Both the position numbers and the translations under genes were made by a program. DNA of 64,000 nt from Sinomonas albida (GTDB lineage: Bacteria; Actinomycetota; Actinomycetes; Actinomycetales; Micrococcaceae). Shown here one piece after another: positions 35,349 through 43,630 of the stretch; position 1 is the first letter of the stretch, and every line of letters starts with the position of its first letter. Location of the stretch: the NCBI RefSeq assembly GCF_004919045.1, contig NZ_SWDW01000014.1:1-64000 (forward strand), given 5' to 3'. Below the pieces are notes generated by a model. It ran no database searches. It was not told the origin of the DNA and saw only the letters and a list, made by a program, of their open reading frames with translations.

Positions 35349-36141
35349 TCGCGAATTCCTCAATCGCTACAATCGCCGCGCAATGGTCCCTTGTGACATC
35401 GAATTCAAGATGCAGGTGTCGCCTCGACTTGACAGTAGATCTGAAAGGCTTATAAGTGGGCTCGAGGGTCACGGTCCACGTCCATTCAGCTTGATCCGGG
35501 CCGATCCTGCATCGAAGATCTCGTGGATGGACAACACGCGTCACGCCGGTCGGAGTATGGAACCGCGTCGCGGAGGCAAAAGCCTCTGGCCCCAGTCCTA
35601 GAAGCTTGGCCGTCCGTTCGCGCAACCCAATTGGTCGAGTGAATTTCAGAACGTGGTTTCTTGCGTCGATTGGAAGTGTGTCATCACTCATAAAGGCCCA
35701 TCCCCGCCTGAGGAGCGAAAGCATCAACGTTGATTTGCCTGATGTAGACGGGCCGTGAATGACAACCGCTTTCCGTTGAGCATTCGGATGCGTGACCGCC
35801 GCGGCGTGGACGGTTCGAATCCGACCGGCAAGTGGAGCGAGCGCAAAAGGTGGGATGGGTGTTGCAGCCCGCACAGTGTCGTCACCCCTAAGTGTCTGTC
35901 TGCGGCCGGTCAGGTGCTCGACTATCACGACTTCACGATCGGAAGGCCCGCTCGCAAGATACGAATCCCCCGTAGCGAGAAGACACACAGTCACATCGGG
36001 TTCCGAAAAGGGATCCGTGACGTAGTCGGAGAAGTAGTACGTGAAGTGGGCGAGATCGACCGCCCCATCCAGCCTCAGCTTGGTTCTGGCTCCCCAAAAG
36101 TCCAGCCACAGAGAGACCTTCTCACTTCGATTCGGAGCCAT
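35329..36141 (-). CDS. HPr-kinase-like P-loop protein 1
   Basis: 270 residues. The N-terminal domain (LWLDFWGARTKLRL ... SEPDVTVCLL) matches that of its tandem paralogue. The P-loop IHGPSTSGKSTLMLSLLRRG near 133 is followed by WAFMSDDTLPID, the acidic pair expected of HPr-kinase-like proteins. This member therefore looks catalytically complete, while its neighbour does not. The start overlaps the methyltransferase gene by 20 bp; its 3' end overlaps the next gene. Likely substrate is a Ser or Thr of the small peptide at 36915; that is inference. Confidence 0.75.
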   Translation of the reverse strand: MAPNRSEKVSLWLDFWGARTKLRLDGAVDLAHFTYYFSDYVTDPFSEPDVTVCLLATGDSYLASGPSDREVVIVEHLTGRRQTLRGDDTVRAATPIPPFALAPLAGRIRTVHAAAVTHPNAQRKAVVIHGPSTSGKSTLMLSLLRRGWAFMSDDTLPIDARNHVLKFTRPIGLRERTAKLLGLGPEAFASATRFHTPTGVTRVVHPRDLRCRIGPDQAEWTWTVTLEPTYKPFRSTVKSRRHLHLEFDVTRDHCAAIVAIEEFANESFEQ

Positions 36142-36886
36142 GAACCACCAGAGTCGTACCGACGTGCACGGATGAGGCTAGGGTGAAGATCTCTCCGACG
36201 GTGGCCGACGAGACCTTCGGAGCCATGTCTCTACGGTATGCAGAGAAGACGAGGTCACATTGCCGATCATTTGGATATTTCTCCATAACTTCCTCGAACA
36301 GAGGCGTTAGCCAGGCCAACTTTCGCCCACGCAATTCGATTCGGTCCGAACCAACTTCTCCAACCTGGGAAACGATCAGCGGGAATCTGGAATCAATCCG
36401 CGGGGACATTCTCAGGAACCTGTTCGCCTCATAGTGCTGGACGCCGTAGTCAAAGCGATGCTCCAAATCGCACATGATCTGGTCGACAAACGAGGTTGCC
36501 GCGACAGGCTTCACGCGCAGATCGGTCCGCCTTCGAAGATCCCATGAGGTGTCAACCAAGAACAGCGGATGCCCGTACGTCACGAAGCACGAGTACCCCA
36601 GGACATGGTTGGCCAAGGCGACTTCCATAACATGTTCCGCCATGGCGTCATACACCTCGGCGGCACGCTTGCCGCAGAAATAGATTCCTGATAGGTCCTC
36701 TACCTGCCCGGAGCAAATTTCCCGAAGTTCGGGGTCAAAGGCCGTTAGATGAAGCACCGCTGCCGCGCCACGGAGCAGATGGTCCACCTCTACAGTACGC
36801 TGATCGAATCCGCCGATGCCAAGGCCGATGAGATAAAGGTCGGCCTTGGCATCGGGGACCCGAAGATCACTTCGAGAGTTCCGCAA
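36122..36886 (-). CDS. Tetrapyrrole-methylase-fold SAM methyltransferase, borosin-like
   Basis: 254 residues from TTG 36886. The N-terminus LYLIGLGIGGFDQRTVEVDH is the TP-methylase SAM loop. FVTYGHPLFLVDTS near 100 is the YGHP motif, and SFVDQIMCDLEHRFDYGVQH then YEANRFLR match the SAED...YEA pattern of borosin alpha-N-methyltransferases (OphMA-type) and their split bacterial relatives. These methylate backbone amides of a precursor peptide. It lacks a fused C-terminal core, so it would be a split type acting on the peptide just upstream. The start is uncertain: the frame is open to ATG 36994, overlapping the peptide gene in another frame, and no Shine-Dalgarno is seen at TTG 36886. Corrinoid or siroheme methylation is less likely given the neighbours. 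Confidence 0.72.
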   Translation of the reverse strand: MRNSRSDLRVPDAKADLYLIGLGIGGFDQRTVEVDHLLRGAAAVLHLTAFDPELREICSGQVEDLSGIYFCGKRAAEVYDAMAEHVMEVALANHVLGYSCFVTYGHPLFLVDTSWDLRRRTDLRVKPVAATSFVDQIMCDLEHRFDYGVQHYEANRFLRMSPRIDSRFPLIVSQVGEVGSDRIELRGRKLAWLTPLFEEVMEKYPNDRQCDLVFSAYRRDMAPKVSSATVGEIFTLASSVHVGTTLVVHGSESK

Positions 36887-36914
36887 GATGTATTTCGATC
36901 TGCTCTGGAGTGGA

Positions 36915-37049
36915 TCAGAAGAACTGCCGGTGTCCCCCGCTCGCTTTGAATGTTTCTTCAATCGTGGGTACATAAGGCGGCACGGCCACGACATCTTCCG
37001 TGAGCGCGGTCTCTGCCTCCACGATATCTGCCGTCTGAATCTCGGACAT
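36915..37049 (-). CDS. Candidate RiPP precursor peptide, 44 residues
   Basis: Read directly from the minus strand: ATG 37049 to TGA 36915-36917. GAGGAG sits 6 nt before the ATG, the best ribosome binding site in the cluster. The peptide starts MSEIQTADIV, is acidic through residue 18, then reads VVAVPPYVPTIEETF and ends KASGGHRQFF. This is a leader-plus-core plan: an acidic leader, a Y-x-P-x-I segment like the recognition-element-binding part of lasso-type leaders, a Gly-Gly at 39-40 and a short aromatic tail. Ser38 and Thr36-region residues could be phosphorylated and the C-terminal amides methylated. It is the first gene of the operon and immediately precedes the methyltransferase. Family and processing are inference. 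Confidence 0.68.
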   Translation of the reverse strand: MSEIQTADIVEAETALTEDVVAVPPYVPTIEETFKASGGHRQFF

Positions 37050-37474
37050 ATCTACTCCTCAAGTTGCTGCTCTCCACCAATGAAAGCCTGAGGCGTCCCG
37101 TTGAGGCCCCCGGCTCAACGCAAGCGAGAAGTGCCAACTTCAGCGCTTACCAGACGGACGCTATAGTCGATTTTTGGGCCTCAGTGTTCGGGATTCATCC
37201 CTCTCCGTGCTGGGAACCGGTTTCAGAGGTATTCCAGTGACTCGCCTGAGTGGACAGAGGGCCGAGGCGTCTCGTGAGAGCGGGCGATGAAGAGCGATTC
37301 CTCAGTGGCGCCTGACGCCATCAGTCCGCGTGTCCGTTGTATCGCGCTGCTATCACGGCGCAGTGCTCCTTTGCTTTCGCCCGGCCGGTTGCCGTGGGTG
37401 GTGACTCGGCGCAGACTTGCCGTCAGGGCTCCCTCACGAGGGATCACGCCCAGCGCACCCATCGAGAGGACGGC
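37050..37474. promoter_or_regulatory. Upstream region of the RiPP-like cluster
   Basis: 425 bp without a supported gene. On the minus strand a possible -10 CTATAG lies at about 37160, roughly 110 nt before the peptide start, in a short AT-rich patch (CAAAAATCGACTATAG). No inverted repeat or integrase/attachment site is seen. Composition changes from the low-GC island to the host's high GC over about 37150-37250. The 91-codon minus-strand frame at 37223-37498 has no support. Confidence 0.4.
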
Positions 37475-37675
37475 ATGTCCACCAACGAGCCACAGCACCC
37501 CAACAACCCCGGACGCGATCCGCGGGACCGCCCCAAGGACAAGGCGTGGTTCGGGCCCAAGCGAGTCGGGTTCGGACGGCGGCCGCAGCGGTGGCAGGGC
37601 TGGCTCGTCATTGTCCTCGTGGTCGCAGCCGTCGTCGTCTTCAGGTTTTCAGTGGGCGGCCACCTCTTCCGCTGA
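37475..37675 (+). CDS. Small single-pass membrane protein
   Basis: 66 residues: a proline-rich, charged N-terminal half, then WFGPKRVGFGRRPQRWQGWL leading into one membrane helix (LVIVLVVAAVVVFRF). The PK-x-G-x-G-x-x-P-x-x-WQGW pattern recurs in small actinobacterial membrane proteins of unknown role. GAGAGGA precedes ATG 37475. It is followed by the adenylate kinase paralogue after 38 bp, probably in one transcript. Confidence 0.75.
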   Translation: MSTNEPQHPNNPGRDPRDRPKDKAWFGPKRVGFGRRPQRWQGWLVIVLVVAAVVVFRFSVGGHLFR

Positions 37676-37713
37676 AACCTCAGCCCCCGCCCCCGACATC
37701 CAAGGAGACCTCG

Positions 37714-38283
37714 GTGAACCGGTTCTTGATCATGGGCCCGCCTGGCGTGGGGAAGGGCACCCAGGCCGAGCGGCTGGCCAAGCACTTCAGCATTCCGACG
37801 ATCTCAACCGGAAGCCTCTTCCGCGAGCACGTCCGGAACGGAACCCCCCTCGGTCTCGAGATCCGGGAGCTGCTGGCGATGGGACGGTACGTTTCGGACG
37901 AGATCACGAACACCGTGGTGGCAGAACGCCTCACACTGCCCGACGCCGAGCACGGCTTCATCCTTGACGGCTACCCCCGCACGCTGGCTCAGGTGGACGC
38001 CCTGGATGCGATCCTCGCTCAGCGCTCCGCCGAACTCGACGCCGTCATCGTGCTCGAGGCCGACCGCGACCAGCTGATCGAACGGATCCTCCTGCGCGCC
38101 GTCGAGCAAGACCGCTCCGACGACACCCCAGAAGTGGTCACCCACCGCCTCGACGTCTACTCACGGGAAACCGCGCAGCTCATCTCCGCCTATGACGCCC
38201 GGGGTCTCGTGGTCCGGGTCGACGGAACAGGACTCCCCCACGTCGTCGCGGACCGGATCACCGAGGCCCTGCGAGCCCTCTGA
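37714..38283 (+). CDS. Adenylate kinase (short form)
   Basis: Interconverts ATP + AMP with 2 ADP. 189 residues: P-loop GPPGVGKGTQAERLA at the N-terminus, TISTGSLFREHV, and ILDGYPRTLAQVDAL. There is no long zinc-finger LID insert, as in many actinobacterial short forms. AAGGAG lies 8 nt before GTG 37714. The housekeeping adk normally sits in the ribosomal protein operon near secY; this isolated copy is likely a paralogue, so no gene symbol is assigned. Confidence 0.88.
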   Translation: MNRFLIMGPPGVGKGTQAERLAKHFSIPTISTGSLFREHVRNGTPLGLEIRELLAMGRYVSDEITNTVVAERLTLPDAEHGFILDGYPRTLAQVDALDAILAQRSAELDAVIVLEADRDQLIERILLRAVEQDRSDDTPEVVTHRLDVYSRETAQLISAYDARGLVVRVDGTGLPHVVADRITEALRAL

Positions 38284-38387
38284 CGCGAACCCCGCAGAAC
38301 CGAACCCCGCAGAACCCGAGTGCCGCTCTGCACCCGGGTTCTTCGCCTCGCGAAGTAGGCTCCGCCGTCGGCTCGAGGGCGCGGTGC

Positions 38388-39998
38388 TCAGTCGAGGAGG
38401 AGCGCCGGTTCCTCCATGATCGCCGCGACGTCCGCCATGAAGCGGGCGGACAGGTCGCCGTCGACCACCCGGTGGTCGAAGGACCCGCCGAGCGTGGTGA
38501 TCCAGCGCGGAATGACTTCGCCCGACACCACCCAGGGCTTGAGCTTGATGGTTCCGAACGCGACGATCGCGACCTCACCTGGATTGATGATCGGCGTACC
38601 GATGTCGATCCCGAGGGCACCGATGTTCGTGATCGTGAGCGAGCCGCCCTGCATGTCCGCCGGCTTCGTCTTGCCCGCGCGGGCCGTCGTGGCGAGCTCG
38701 TTGAGCGCGACCGCGAGCTCCTTGAGGGACAGGTCCTGCGCGTTCTTGATGTTCGGCACGAGCAGACCGCGCGGGGTCGCCGCGGCAATTCCGAGGTTCA
38801 TGAAGTGCTTGACGTGGATCTCGTCGCCCTTCGGCGTGCTGATCCACTCCGAATTGACGCTCGGGTTCCGCGCCGCGGCCCAAATGACGGCCTTCGCGAG
38901 GATGAGCAGCGGCGAGACCTTGATGCCCTCGAAGTCGCGCGACTTCTTGAGCCGTTGCACGAACTCCATGGTCCGAGACGCGTCGACGTCCACGAAGATG
39001 CTCACGTGGGGCGCTGAGAACGCCGAATCGACCATGGCCTTCGCGGTCGCCTTGCGCACGCCCCGCACCGGAACCACTTCGATGCGCTGATCCTGCGGCC
39101 TCTTCGCGGGCTCCCAGAACGTCGGCGCCGCGGCGATCTCCCGCTCGCGCTGCGCCTGGTACGACTCGAGGTCGGCCCGCGTCACCTCGCCGCGCGCACC
39201 GGTCGCCGGGACGTCCGCCAGATTGATTCCGAGTTCCTTCGCGATGCGGCGGACCGGAGGCTTGGCCAGAACGCGATTGAGCAAACGGGCGACGGCGGTG
39301 TCCGCCTCGGTGGCAGTCTTCGCCTCCGCGCTGGCTGCCGGGAGGGGGGCCGCGAGCGTCGCCTCCTGGGGGGCGGCGGGGACCGGGGTGGGAACCGTGG
39401 AGCCTGAGCTCGCTGCCGGCTGCTTGCGGGGCCGGCGCTTGACCGCATCCGCCTTCGGGCCCGAGCCGACGAGGGGCCCGCTCTCGACGCCGGGCTCCTG
39501 CATCTGTGGGACCGGCGCGTTGACCGCGACCGCGGGTGCCGCGGCCGGGGCTACGGGTCCGGGGGCAGGCGCAGGGGTCTGAGCCGTCATCGCGCCAGCG
39601 GGCGCGGGCGCTGGGGTTGCCTGGGCAGGCGTTGGCTGCGCTAGACCTGGCTGGGCTGAAGCCGGCCTTGCGGGGGCCGCCTGAGCAGGAGCAGCGGCAG
39701 GTGCGGCCGATGCCTTCGGCGCGGCCCCGCCGTCGTCCGCGCCGGATGGAGCCGAGCCCTCGGTGCCGATCGCAATGATCGGCGCCCCGACCTCGATCGT
39801 CTCGTGTTCCGGGGCGAGCAGCTCGAGGACCGTGCCCTCGTACGGGCTCGGCAGCTCGACAAGGCTCTTGGCGGTCTCGATTTCGCACAGGACGTCGTTG
39901 ATCGCGACCGTATCGCCGGGCTTGACCTTCCACGAGACGATATCCGCCTCGGTCAGACCCTCGCCGACGTCAGGGAGGTTGAAGATCTGCTTGCTCAT
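38388..39998 (-). CDS. bkdC: Branched-chain 2-oxoacid dehydrogenase E2 (dihydrolipoyl acyltransferase)
   Basis: 536 residues. Domains: N-terminal lipoyl domain with the lipoyl Lys in [12 protein letters not shown]; a long Ala/Pro linker (~80-215); an E3-binding domain [20 protein letters not shown]; and the catalytic trimer domain ending [18 protein letters not shown] with the active-site His and Asp. Transfers the acyl group from E1 to CoA. ATG 39998 is chosen for the lipoyl start. Last gene of the bkd operon; no E3 (lipoamide dehydrogenase) is linked. Confidence 0.95.
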   Translation of the reverse strand: MSKQIFNLPDVGEGLTEADIVSWKVKPGDTVAINDVLCEIETAKSLVELPSPYEGTVLELLAPEHETIEVGAPIIAIGTEGSAPSGADDGGAAPKASAAPAAAPAQAAPARPASAQPGLAQPTPAQATPAPAPAGAMTAQTPAPAPGPVAPAAAPAVAVNAPVPQMQEPGVESGPLVGSGPKADAVKRRPRKQPAASSGSTVPTPVPAAPQEATLAAPLPAASAEAKTATEADTAVARLLNRVLAKPPVRRIAKELGINLADVPATGARGEVTRADLESYQAQREREIAAAPTFWEPAKRPQDQRIEVVPVRGVRKATAKAMVDSAFSAPHVSIFVDVDASRTMEFVQRLKKSRDFEGIKVSPLLILAKAVIWAAARNPSVNSEWISTPKGDEIHVKHFMNLGIAAATPRGLLVPNIKNAQDLSLKELAVALNELATTARAGKTKPADMQGGSLTITNIGALGIDIGTPIINPGEVAIVAFGTIKLKPWVVSGEVIPRWITTLGGSFDHRVVDGDLSARFMADVAAIMEEPALLLD

Positions 39999-40005
39999 GC
40001 GGCTC

Positions 40006-40986
40006 CTAGTACGCGAACGCCCGGTCGAGGGCCTCGAGGATGCGGTCAATGTCCGGGAGGTATTGGCCCTCGATCTTCGCGACCGGGTACGGCATGTGGA
40101 ACCCGCCGACCCGAATCACGGGGGCTTCGAGGGAGAGGAACGCGCGCTCGGAGACGCGGGACGCGATCTCGCCGCCGAGCCCGCCGAACGTCGGGGCCTC
40201 GTGGGCGACCACGAGCCGGCCCGTCTTCTCGACCGAGGCCGTGATGGTGTCGAAATCGATGGGAGACAGCGAGCGGAGGTCGATGACCTCGACGCTGTGG
40301 CCGTCCTCAGTCGCGGCCTCGGCGGCGGCGAGTGCCACCGGGACCAGGGGGCCGTAAGCGACGACGGTCGCGTCCGTGCCCTCGCGGACCACGTGGGCGC
40401 GGAACGGATCGGTCGAGGCTCCCGGATCAGTCGTGTCGACCTCACCCTTGAGCCAGTAGCGGCGCTTCGGCTCGAAGACGATGACCGGATCGTCGGACTC
40501 GATCGCGCGGCGGGTCATCCAGTAGCCGTCGTGGGGGTTCGACGGCGTAATGATGCGCAGGCCCGCAGTGTGCGCGAAGAGGGCCTCCGGCGACTCGGAG
40601 TGGTGTTCGACCGAGCCGATGCCGCCGCCGTACGGGATCCGGATCGTCACGGGCACCGTGAGCCGGCCCGCACTCCGGGCGTGGAGCTTGGCCAGCTGGG
40701 TGGTGATCTGATTGAAGGCTGGGAAGACGAAGCCGTCGAACTGGATCTCGTCGACGGGCCGGTAGCCCCTGAGCGAGAGACCAATGCTCGTGCCGACGAT
40801 TCCGGACTCTGCGAGGGGGCTGTCCACCACGCGGTCCTCGCCGAATTCGGCCTTGAGGCCCTCCGTCACGCGATAGACGCCGCCGAGCGAGCCGATGTCC
40901 TCGCCCATGAGCAGGACCATCTCGTCCGCCGCGAGGGCGTCACGCAGCCCGGCGTTGATTGCCTTGGCCAGGGTCATCGTGGGCAT
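40006..40986 (-). CDS. bkdB: Branched-chain 2-oxoacid dehydrogenase E1 beta subunit
   Basis: 326 residues, transketolase-like pyrimidine-binding domain ([38 protein letters not shown]) and C-terminal transketolase domain ([32 protein letters not shown]). With E1 alpha it decarboxylates the 2-oxoacids of Val, Leu and Ile using thiamine diphosphate. ATG 40986 overlaps the E1 alpha stop by one base. Confidence 0.94.
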   Translation of the reverse strand: MPTMTLAKAINAGLRDALAADEMVLLMGEDIGSLGGVYRVTEGLKAEFGEDRVVDSPLAESGIVGTSIGLSLRGYRPVDEIQFDGFVFPAFNQITTQLAKLHARSAGRLTVPVTIRIPYGGGIGSVEHHSESPEALFAHTAGLRIITPSNPHDGYWMTRRAIESDDPVIVFEPKRRYWLKGEVDTTDPGASTDPFRAHVVREGTDATVVAYGPLVPVALAAAEAATEDGHSVEVIDLRSLSPIDFDTITASVEKTGRLVVAHEAPTFGGLGGEIASRVSERAFLSLEAPVIRVGGFHMPYPVAKIEGQYLPDIDRILEALDRAFAY

Positions 40987-42212
40987 CAGTGGCCGCCTTC
41001 CGACGTGTTCGCTTCCTCGGCGTCCTTGAATCCGGACTCGTACTCGAGGTGCCACGCGAGCTCCTCGGCCACGAGGGGGTGCCACTCCGCGTAGACGTTG
41101 CCCATGGCCTCGGCGAGATTCGGGGGCTCGAAAGCGAGGACATCCTTGCGGGACTTCGCCGCGAGCGCATCGCCCTCGGCCGCGACGTCCGCGAAGAACG
41201 CATCATCGGCGTGGCCCTCAGCGCGCAGGAACTTCTCGAAGCGCGTCACGGGATCCTTCGCGAGCCATTCCTGCTCCTCTTCGGACAGGCGGTACTTCGT
41301 GGGATCGTCGGCGGTCGTGTGGGCGCCCTGCCGATACGTGTAGGCCTCAATGAGCACGGGACCCTTGCCGCTGCGCGCCCGCTCGAGCGCCCACTCGGTC
41401 ACGGCCCTCACAGCGAGGACGTCGTTGCCGTCCACGCGGAGACCGGGGAAACCGTAGCCCTTGGCCCGGTTGTGGAGCGGAATCCGCGACTGCACCTGCG
41501 CCGGCACCGAAATGGCCCATTGGTTGTTCTGGCAGAAGAACACGACGGGGGCCTTGAAGCTCGCCGCGAACACCATGGACTCGTGGACGTCGCCCTCTGA
41601 GCTCGCACCGTCGCCGAAATAGGCGACGACGGCGCCCGGCTCCCCGGCGTCGCGCCCCCCGGCTGCGGCGCGCGCGGCGTCGCGCTGAAGCGCCATGGCA
41701 TAGCCGACGGCATGCGGGACTTGTGCGGCGAGGACGAGCGTGTAGAGGTGGAAGTTGGTCTCGGTGGGATCCCAGCCGCCGTTCGAGACTCCCCGGAAGA
41801 TGCGGAGGAGCTCGCCGAGCTCGACGCCGCGCGTGAGGGCGACGCCGTGCTCCCGGTAGGTCGGGAAGATGTAGTCCTGCGGCTGCGTGGCTCGGCCCGA
41901 ACCGATCTGCGCGGCCTCCTGACCACGCATCGGGACCCAGAGGGCGAGCTGCCCCTGGCGCTGGAGCGCGGTGGCCTCGACGTCAAACCTGCGGATCATG
42001 GCCATCTCGCGGTAGAGGCCGCGAAGCTCTTCCCCGCTCAGGCTGCGTGCGTGCTCGGAGAAGTGCGAGCCGTTGTGGAACCGACCCTCCTCGTCGAGGA
42101 GCTGAACCATGTTGACGTGGCCCTCAGTCCGCTCGTGCGAGAGCGACTCGAGCTCGTCGAGCAATTCATCCGGGATGTCGTCGAACTCGGTGGTGGGCAG
42201 ATGTCCTGCCAT
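40986..42212 (-). CDS. bkdA: Branched-chain 2-oxoacid dehydrogenase E1 alpha subunit
   Basis: 408 residues. The thiamine diphosphate motif GDGASSEGDVHESMVFAASF followed by FCQNNQWAIS is near 205-240; RGQEAAQIGSG is near 110. AGGAGG precedes ATG 42212. First gene of the operon; the promoter region 42213-42369 contains the nested dyad at 42268-42309. Pyruvate dehydrogenase E1 is an alternative, but the subunit arrangement and the neighbouring aminotransferase favour branched-chain substrates. Confidence 0.92.
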   Translation of the reverse strand: MAGHLPTTEFDDIPDELLDELESLSHERTEGHVNMVQLLDEEGRFHNGSHFSEHARSLSGEELRGLYREMAMIRRFDVEATALQRQGQLALWVPMRGQEAAQIGSGRATQPQDYIFPTYREHGVALTRGVELGELLRIFRGVSNGGWDPTETNFHLYTLVLAAQVPHAVGYAMALQRDAARAAAGGRDAGEPGAVVAYFGDGASSEGDVHESMVFAASFKAPVVFFCQNNQWAISVPAQVQSRIPLHNRAKGYGFPGLRVDGNDVLAVRAVTEWALERARSGKGPVLIEAYTYRQGAHTTADDPTKYRLSEEEQEWLAKDPVTRFEKFLRAEGHADDAFFADVAAEGDALAAKSRKDVLAFEPPNLAEAMGNVYAEWHPLVAEELAWHLEYESGFKDAEEANTSEGGH

Positions 42213-42267
42213 GCCGCCGCCTCCTGCCGTGGTCGTGGTTCCGTGGTCCGGACGGTCCTCCGCCTTG

Positions 42268-42309
42268 ATATATTCCTCGGTCAGAATGCATTCTAAATTC
42301 GGAATATAT
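42268..42309. promoter_or_regulatory. Nested dyad upstream of bkd, likely operator
   Basis: AGAATGCATTCT (42283-42294) is a perfect palindrome. Around it ATATATTCC (42268-42276) mirrors GGAATATAT (42301-42309). Both share the same centre, giving a 42-bp concentric dyad in otherwise GC-rich DNA. The extended, AT-rich symmetry suits an Lrp/AsnC-type regulator such as BkdR, which is inference. Confidence 0.72.
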
Positions 42310-42313
42310 GCCT

Positions 42314-42352
42314 GCGGCCCAGCTGCCACTCTACAGAGTTCGGCTGGGCCGC
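42314..42352 (-). terminator. Hairpin after the aminotransferase gene
   Basis: GCGGCCCAGC (42314-42323) pairs perfectly with GCTGGGCCGC (42343-42352). It lies between the aminotransferase stop and the bkd operator, so it can end aminotransferase transcription before bkd. Confidence 0.6.
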
Positions 42353-42369
42353 GAAGCATAGGTTAATCG

Positions 42370-43548
42370 CTAGTAAGCCATCGGGGCTTTTGTGAAGGTT
42401 CTACAGAGCTCGAGGAAGCGCGAATTCGCCTCGGGCTCCCCGATGCTGACCCGCACGCCTTCGTTTCCGAAGGCGCGCACGGAGAGCGCCTGGGTGGCAG
42501 CGAGGACTGCGAATTCCTGTGTCGCGTCACCGAGATCGAGCCACACGAAGTTGCCTTGGGCGTCCGGGACGGACCAACCGATTTCCCTGAGGGCCGCGGT
42601 GACCCGGTCCCGCTCGTCGACGAGCGTTTGTACCCTTTCTACAACCTCGGCGATATGGTCAAGCGACGCAATCGCCGCGTGCTCCCCCACTGTCGAGACC
42701 GCAAAGGGAACGGCAGCCACGCGCAGGTGCTGGGTGATCTCCGGGCGCGAGATGGAATAGCCCACCCGGAGCCCAGCGAGACCATGCGCCTTCGAGAACG
42801 TTCGGAGCACTACAACGTTTGGATATTTGCGGTACATCGCAAGGCCGTCCACTGCGTCCTCGTCCCGCACGAATTCCTGGTAGGCCTCGTCGATCACCAC
42901 GAGGACGTCGCTCGGGACGGACTGGATGAACCGCTCCGTCTCTTCGCGGCGCAGGACCGGCCCAGTCGGGTTGTTCGGCGTGCACAGGAGAACGACGCGC
43001 GTGCGCTCGGTGACCGCCGCAGCCATGGCCTCGAGGTCGTGGCGGCCGTCCCGGGTCACAGGGATCTGCACGCTCTTGGCTCCGGCGAGGCCCACAGAAA
43101 TCGGGTAGGCCTCGAACGAGCGCCACGCATAGAGAACCTCGTCCGGAATGCCGTCGTCCCCCTGCCCCGCAAAGGCAGCGAGGAGCTGGTTGAGGGCGCC
43201 GAGGCTCCCGCCACCCGTCACGATGTCCTCGGCGGGAACGCCCAGGAAGCCCGCGAGCCGCGCGCGGAGCGCGGACGCCACCGGGTCTGGGTAGCGATTG
43301 ACGGCCGTCTGCGAGGCGATCGCGTCCAGAACCGCCGGAAGGGGCGGGAGCGGATTCTCGTTCGAGGAGAGCTTGTAGCTCTGGAGCCCAGGGATCGGCG
43401 CCGGCGGCTTGCCCGCCGCGTACTTCGGCAGGCGGTTGATGACGGGCCGGGGGTCAACGGCTTCCGGAGCCGGGGTGCCGGCCTCCGTGCCGCTAACTGC
43501 GACGGCGGCTGCTTCGGCGCCGTCACGGCTGTTCAGTGCAGAAGTCAT
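42370..43548 (-). CDS. HisC-like aminotransferase (histidinol-phosphate or aromatic)
   Basis: 392 residues, PLP-dependent fold type I. PKYAAGKPPAPIPGLQSYKL and LSSNENPLPPLPAV at the start, VVIDEAYQEFV, and the PLP Lys in RTFSKAHGLAGLRVGYSI. A second HisC-like gene outside a his operon in actinobacteria often acts as an aromatic aminotransferase (Pat). ATG 43548 is chosen; the longer upstream frame lacks similarity. The ~35-residue N-terminal extension is Ala/Glu-rich. Confidence 0.88.
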   Translation of the reverse strand: MTSALNSRDGAEAAAVAVSGTEAGTPAPEAVDPRPVINRLPKYAAGKPPAPIPGLQSYKLSSNENPLPPLPAVLDAIASQTAVNRYPDPVASALRARLAGFLGVPAEDIVTGGGSLGALNQLLAAFAGQGDDGIPDEVLYAWRSFEAYPISVGLAGAKSVQIPVTRDGRHDLEAMAAAVTERTRVVLLCTPNNPTGPVLRREETERFIQSVPSDVLVVIDEAYQEFVRDEDAVDGLAMYRKYPNVVVLRTFSKAHGLAGLRVGYSISRPEITQHLRVAAVPFAVSTVGEHAAIASLDHIAEVVERVQTLVDERDRVTAALREIGWSVPDAQGNFVWLDLGDATQEFAVLAATQALSVRAFGNEGVRVSIGEPEANSRFLELCRTFTKAPMAY

Positions 43549-43585
43549 GGTTCCAAGCGTAGCCGGGGCGCGCGGCCATCGATGC

Positions 43586-43614
43586 GAGCACAAGACAGTC
43601 GAGCACAGGACAGT
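43586..43614. promoter_or_regulatory. Direct repeat GAGCACARGACAGT x2
   Basis: Two 14-bp copies at 43586-43599 and 43601-43614 (period 15) lie in the 82-bp gap between the divergent aminotransferase and holin-like genes. They could be a tandem regulator site or a short minisatellite. Confidence 0.5.
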
Positions 43615-43630
43615 ATGGAACGATGGGCAC

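Noticed and set aside
36122-36886. Siroheme or cobalamin methyltransferase
   Set aside because: The YGHP and YEA motifs fit the borosin-like branch better, and no tetrapyrrole gene is near.
33004-37049. Lasso peptide cluster
   Set aside because: HPr-kinase-like genes and the Y-x-P leader segment hinted at it, but there is no asparagine-synthetase-like cyclase, no B-type protease and no recognition-element protein, and the methyltransferase belongs to the tetrapyrrole-methylase fold.
36846-37091. Plus-strand small ORF opposite the precursor
   Set aside because: No ribosome binding site; the minus-strand peptide has GAGGAG and operon position, which better explain the open frame.
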